A stretch of 25,895 bases of DNA. Origin: Lachnospiraceae bacterium (lineage in GTDB: Bacteria > Bacillota_A > Clostridia > Lachnospirales > Lachnospiraceae). A program made the translations under genes and the position numbers. Location of the stretch: contig JAFZQP010000069.1 of NCBI GenBank assembly GCA_017620345.1, positions 1 to 25,895 on the forward strand, given 5' to 3'. The notes beneath the pieces were generated by a model that saw only the letters and a program-made list of their open reading frames with translations, was not told where the DNA came from and searched no databases. Positions 24,092 through 25,895 of the stretch are shown in pieces. Positions within the stretch are counted from its first letter, which is position 1. The number at the start of each line of letters is the position of its first letter.

Positions 24092-24592
24092 ATGAACATT
24101 GTATTACACGAACCGGAGATCCCGGCAAACACAGGAAATATTGGGCGTACATGCGTAGCAACAGGTACGTCGCTTCATCTTATCAAGCCTCTGGGATTTA
24201 AAGTGGATGAAAAAAGCGTTAAGAGGGCCGGCCTTGATTACTGGCCCAAGCTTGATGTGACGATACACAAAAACTATGCTGCTTTTCTTGATTCGATCAG
24301 GGATTCCCGCATATGGTACGCGACCACGAAGGCAACGCGCACATACACCGAAGTTTCCTTCGGACCCGATGACTATATAATGTTCGGAAAAGAAAGTGCG
24401 GGGATTCCCGAAGAAATACTTGTAGAAAACGAGCCGTACTGCATCAGGATTCCGATGCTTGCCGATATCAGGTCCCTTAACCTCTCAAACAGCGTTGCGA
24501 TCGTCCTCTACGAAGCGCTGCGCCAACAGGATTTCGCGGGGCTTCAAAATACCGGACAGCTTCACCGCCTTGGACCATGGGGACGGGGTTAG
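24092..24592 (+). CDS. trmL: tRNA (cytidine/uridine-34 2'-O)-methyltransferase TrmL
   Basis: A 166-aa SPOUT (SpoU) methyltransferase. It has the N-terminal MNIVLHEPEIPANTGNIGRTC motif with Asn and Arg for catalysis, the central FGKESAGIPEEIL (SPOUT motif 2) and the C-terminal IRSLNLSNSVAIVLYEALRQ (motif 3, knot and SAM site). The length fits the TrmL/CspR subfamily, which lacks an extra RNA-binding domain and modifies the wobble base of tRNA-Leu. No ribosome site is visible and the message is probably leaderless. It converges with the hydrolase-like gene with only a 4-bp gap and no visible terminator. Confidence 0.95.
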   Translation: MNIVLHEPEIPANTGNIGRTCVATGTSLHLIKPLGFKVDEKSVKRAGLDYWPKLDVTIHKNYAAFLDSIRDSRIWYATTKATRTYTEVSFGPDDYIMFGKESAGIPEEILVENEPYCIRIPMLADIRSLNLSNSVAIVLYEALRQQDFAGLQNTGQLHRLGPWGRG

Positions 24593-24596
24593 TGGT

Positions 24597-25148
24597 TTAT
24601 TTCAGGTACTCTCCGACCTCGCGTATCACTTTCCGGATGTTGTCCGTATCTTCAAACGTTCTCCCGGTCTCAAGCGAATGATTTCCGTCCGGGATCACCG
24701 TGTAACGAAAATCATGGGATTTGCACAGTTCCTTTATCCTTTCAAACACTATCCACGGGTCATGATCTCCGAAAAATACTATCTCCGTTCCCTCGCCCGC
24801 ATAGTCAAAAGTCTGCTCGAGAGGTGTATAGAACACATGCCGCGCCCTCACAACGTGATCGGCCGCATACTTTGCAGCCGCAACCGTACCGACGCTCTTT
24901 GATATGAAAACAACATCCTCATATGATGCAAAATCCACATCGCGAAGCTGCTCCTCCGTCTGCGCAAAAACCTCAGCAAACGTATCAGCCATCAGACTCT
25001 TATCCCGAAGGCAGTCCTTGCTTATATCCTTATACCCTATGTCAACGATCTCATATCCGCGCTCGCGCATAAGCTTCTTCGAATAATACAGAAGCGGCTT
25101 ATCCACCGTATATCCTATTCCCGGAAAAAATACTGCTATCCTTTTCAT
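24597..25148 (-). CDS. Small alpha/beta-hydrolase-like protein
   Basis: A 183-aa cytoplasmic protein with no signal peptide. The layout suggests a compact alpha/beta hydrolase: first strand KRIAVFFPGIGYT, a nucleophile-elbow-like VFISKSVGTVAAAKYA with Ser in S-x-S-x-G instead of G-x-S-x-G, then IVFFGDHDPW with a candidate Asp, and IPDGNHSLE with a candidate His. The order Ser, Asp, His is as expected for the fold. The substrate is unknown. The frame is open to 25256, but ATG 25148 has GGGAGG five to six bases upstream and starts directly at the first strand. It converges with trmL. An extended -10 promoter (TGATAAAAT, 25185-25177, minus strand) could serve it. Confidence 0.8.
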   Translation of the reverse strand: MKRIAVFFPGIGYTVDKPLLYYSKKLMRERGYEIVDIGYKDISKDCLRDKSLMADTFAEVFAQTEEQLRDVDFASYEDVVFISKSVGTVAAAKYAADHVVRARHVFYTPLEQTFDYAGEGTEIVFFGDHDPWIVFERIKELCKSHDFRYTVIPDGNHSLETGRTFEDTDNIRKVIREVGEYLK

Positions 25149-25176
25149 ACAAACCTCCCGTAACGTCTGCTTTTCC

Positions 25177-25185
25177 ATTTTATCA
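25177..25185 (-). promoter_or_regulatory. Possible extended -10 for the hydrolase-like gene
   Basis: TGA-TAAAAT on the minus strand lies about 28 bp upstream of ATG 25148. It would give a start near 25170 and a short leader containing GGGAGG. No -35 is recognisable. Confidence 0.3.
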
Positions 25186-25228
25186 CGATCACGCGATATA
25201 ATACAGCACCTGAAATACCTTGGCTTAA

Positions 25229-25257
25229 TTGCCTTAGCACCTGTATAGTGATACAAT
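25229..25257 (+). promoter_or_regulatory. Promoter of the BspA-like gene
   Basis: TTGCCT (25229-25234), a 17-bp spacer and TACAAT (25252-25257) with TGA before it form an extended, well-spaced promoter. The start near 25264 gives a leader of about 56 nt. The leader holds a small hairpin, AAACGG-TTGCA-CCGTTT (about 25268-25284), and the ribosome site AAGGAG seven bases before ATG 25320. Confidence 0.55.
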
Positions 25258-25319
25258 CTCGAAGTGAAAACGGTTGCACCGTTTGGCTATAACAATATCC
25301 ATAGTATAAGGAGATCCTC

Positions 25320-25895
25320 ATGAAAAAAGCGAACTTGTTGATAGGTATACTTTGCACGAGCCTTGCAGTTGTACAGCCGACAATCACTGTATTTGCCGAA
25401 CCTGAAGAAATCATAGAATTGTCGGATTCTGAACCTGATAATGATGGAAATGACAATATATACACGTTTACGGTTTCAGGCTCCGGATATAAATATGATT
25501 ATTCATTTGATCATTCAAGTAAAACGCTTACCGTAGATGGATATGGCGACTACGAATACGGCTGGGGAACCTTCAATAATGGTGATGGTCGCGATTGGAT
25601 CGCAAAGAACAAAGACAGTATTGAAAAAATAGTATTCAGATCCACAGGTATGACAGATGCATCAAATCTGTTTAAGAATTATAGAAAAGTCAAGGAGATC
25701 GATGTAAGCGGATTTGATACATCGAAAGTCACGGATATGAGCAGCATGTTCCGGTTATGTACGTCAGTAACATCTCTCGATGTTTCCGGATTTGATACAT
25801 CGAGAGTTTCCGATATGAGCTGTATGTTTAATGAATGTAATGCTCTTACTTCGCTTGATGTATCAAAGTTTAATACATCATATGTATATACAATG
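25320..25895 (+). CDS. BspA-like surface protein with DUF285 repeats (3' end beyond window)
   Basis: The first 192 codons of a secreted protein, open at the right edge. The N-terminus is a signal peptide (MKKANLLIGILCTSLAVVQP, cleavage probably after VFA). An acidic stretch rich in Asp and Glu follows. From about residue 125 there are about 20-25-residue repeats of the DUF285/BspA leucine-rich type: VKEIDVSGFDTSKVTDMSSMF, VTSLDVSGFDTSRVSDMSCMF and LTSLDVSKFNTSYVYTM. Such proteins lie on the cell surface and often mediate adhesion or binding to host or polymer; the ligand here is unknown. AAGGAG seven bases upstream supports ATG 25320. Full length cannot be judged. Confidence 0.93.
   Translation, partial: MKKANLLIGILCTSLAVVQPTITVFAEPEEIIELSDSEPDNDGNDNIYTFTVSGSGYKYDYSFDHSSKTLTVDGYGDYEYGWGTFNNGDGRDWIAKNKDSIEKIVFRSTGMTDASNLFKNYRKVKEIDVSGFDTSKVTDMSSMFRLCTSVTSLDVSGFDTSRVSDMSCMFNECNALTSLDVSKFNTSYVYTM

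Overview
The window looks like chromosome of a low-to-mid GC Firmicute of class Clostridia, most likely a Lachnospiraceae-type gut or rumen anaerobe. This is inferred from the gene families and gene styles: hybrid sensor kinases with Reg_prop propellers, many GGDEF/HD-GYP proteins, a secreted clostripain-type (C11) protease with a long Ig-like tail, a BTAD regulator with a GGDEF-like tail, a BspA/DUF285 surface protein, and pcrA next to yerC. No rRNA, tRNA, phage, insertion sequence or CRISPR array was seen. Coding density is very high, and most strand runs are tightly packed operons.

Region 1 (1-13.7 kb) is a signalling island. A propeller-type sensor histidine kinase (cut by the left edge) lies directly downstream of a membrane HD-GYP phosphodiesterase. 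This phosphodiesterase is divergent from a six-TM GGDEF diguanylate cyclase, with facing promoters packed into about 65 bp. Converging on that cyclase is a second, four-gene operon read leftwards: periplasmic-sensor GGDEF cyclase > 1363-aa secreted C11 protease > SsuA-like binding lipoprotein > small soluble HD-GYP protein. Intergenic gaps there are 2-8 bp. The operon therefore starts with a c-di-GMP synthase gene and ends with a c-di-GMP hydrolase-type gene, with two exported proteins between them. This is the best candidate for an undescribed system in the window.

Region 2 (13.7-19.5 kb) is housekeeping and repair: a deoxyinosine/uracil-type DNA glycosylase, an MmcQ/YjbR-alkyltransferase fusion, an RlmD-type 23S rRNA methyltransferase, an intergenic stretch of three consecutive hairpins, a small acidic-tailed membrane protein, the PcrA helicase, and divergently the TrpR-like regulator YerC with repeated operator-like boxes at its promoter.

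Region 3 (19.5-25.9 kb) holds an orphan CheC phosphatase divergent from a CPA2 cation/proton antiporter, a two-gene operon (pilus/bactofilin-like membrane protein plus BTAD regulator with a degenerate GGDEF domain), the tRNA methyltransferase TrmL, a small alpha/beta-hydrolase-like protein, and the start of a BspA-like surface protein cut by the right edge.

A recurring feature is genes without a Shine-Dalgarno sequence but with a -10 box ending 6-7 nt before the ATG (DGC at 5368, antiporter at 20269, pilus-like gene at 23960, trmL at 24092). These look like leaderless transcripts. Neighbouring genes have good AGGAGG-like sites.
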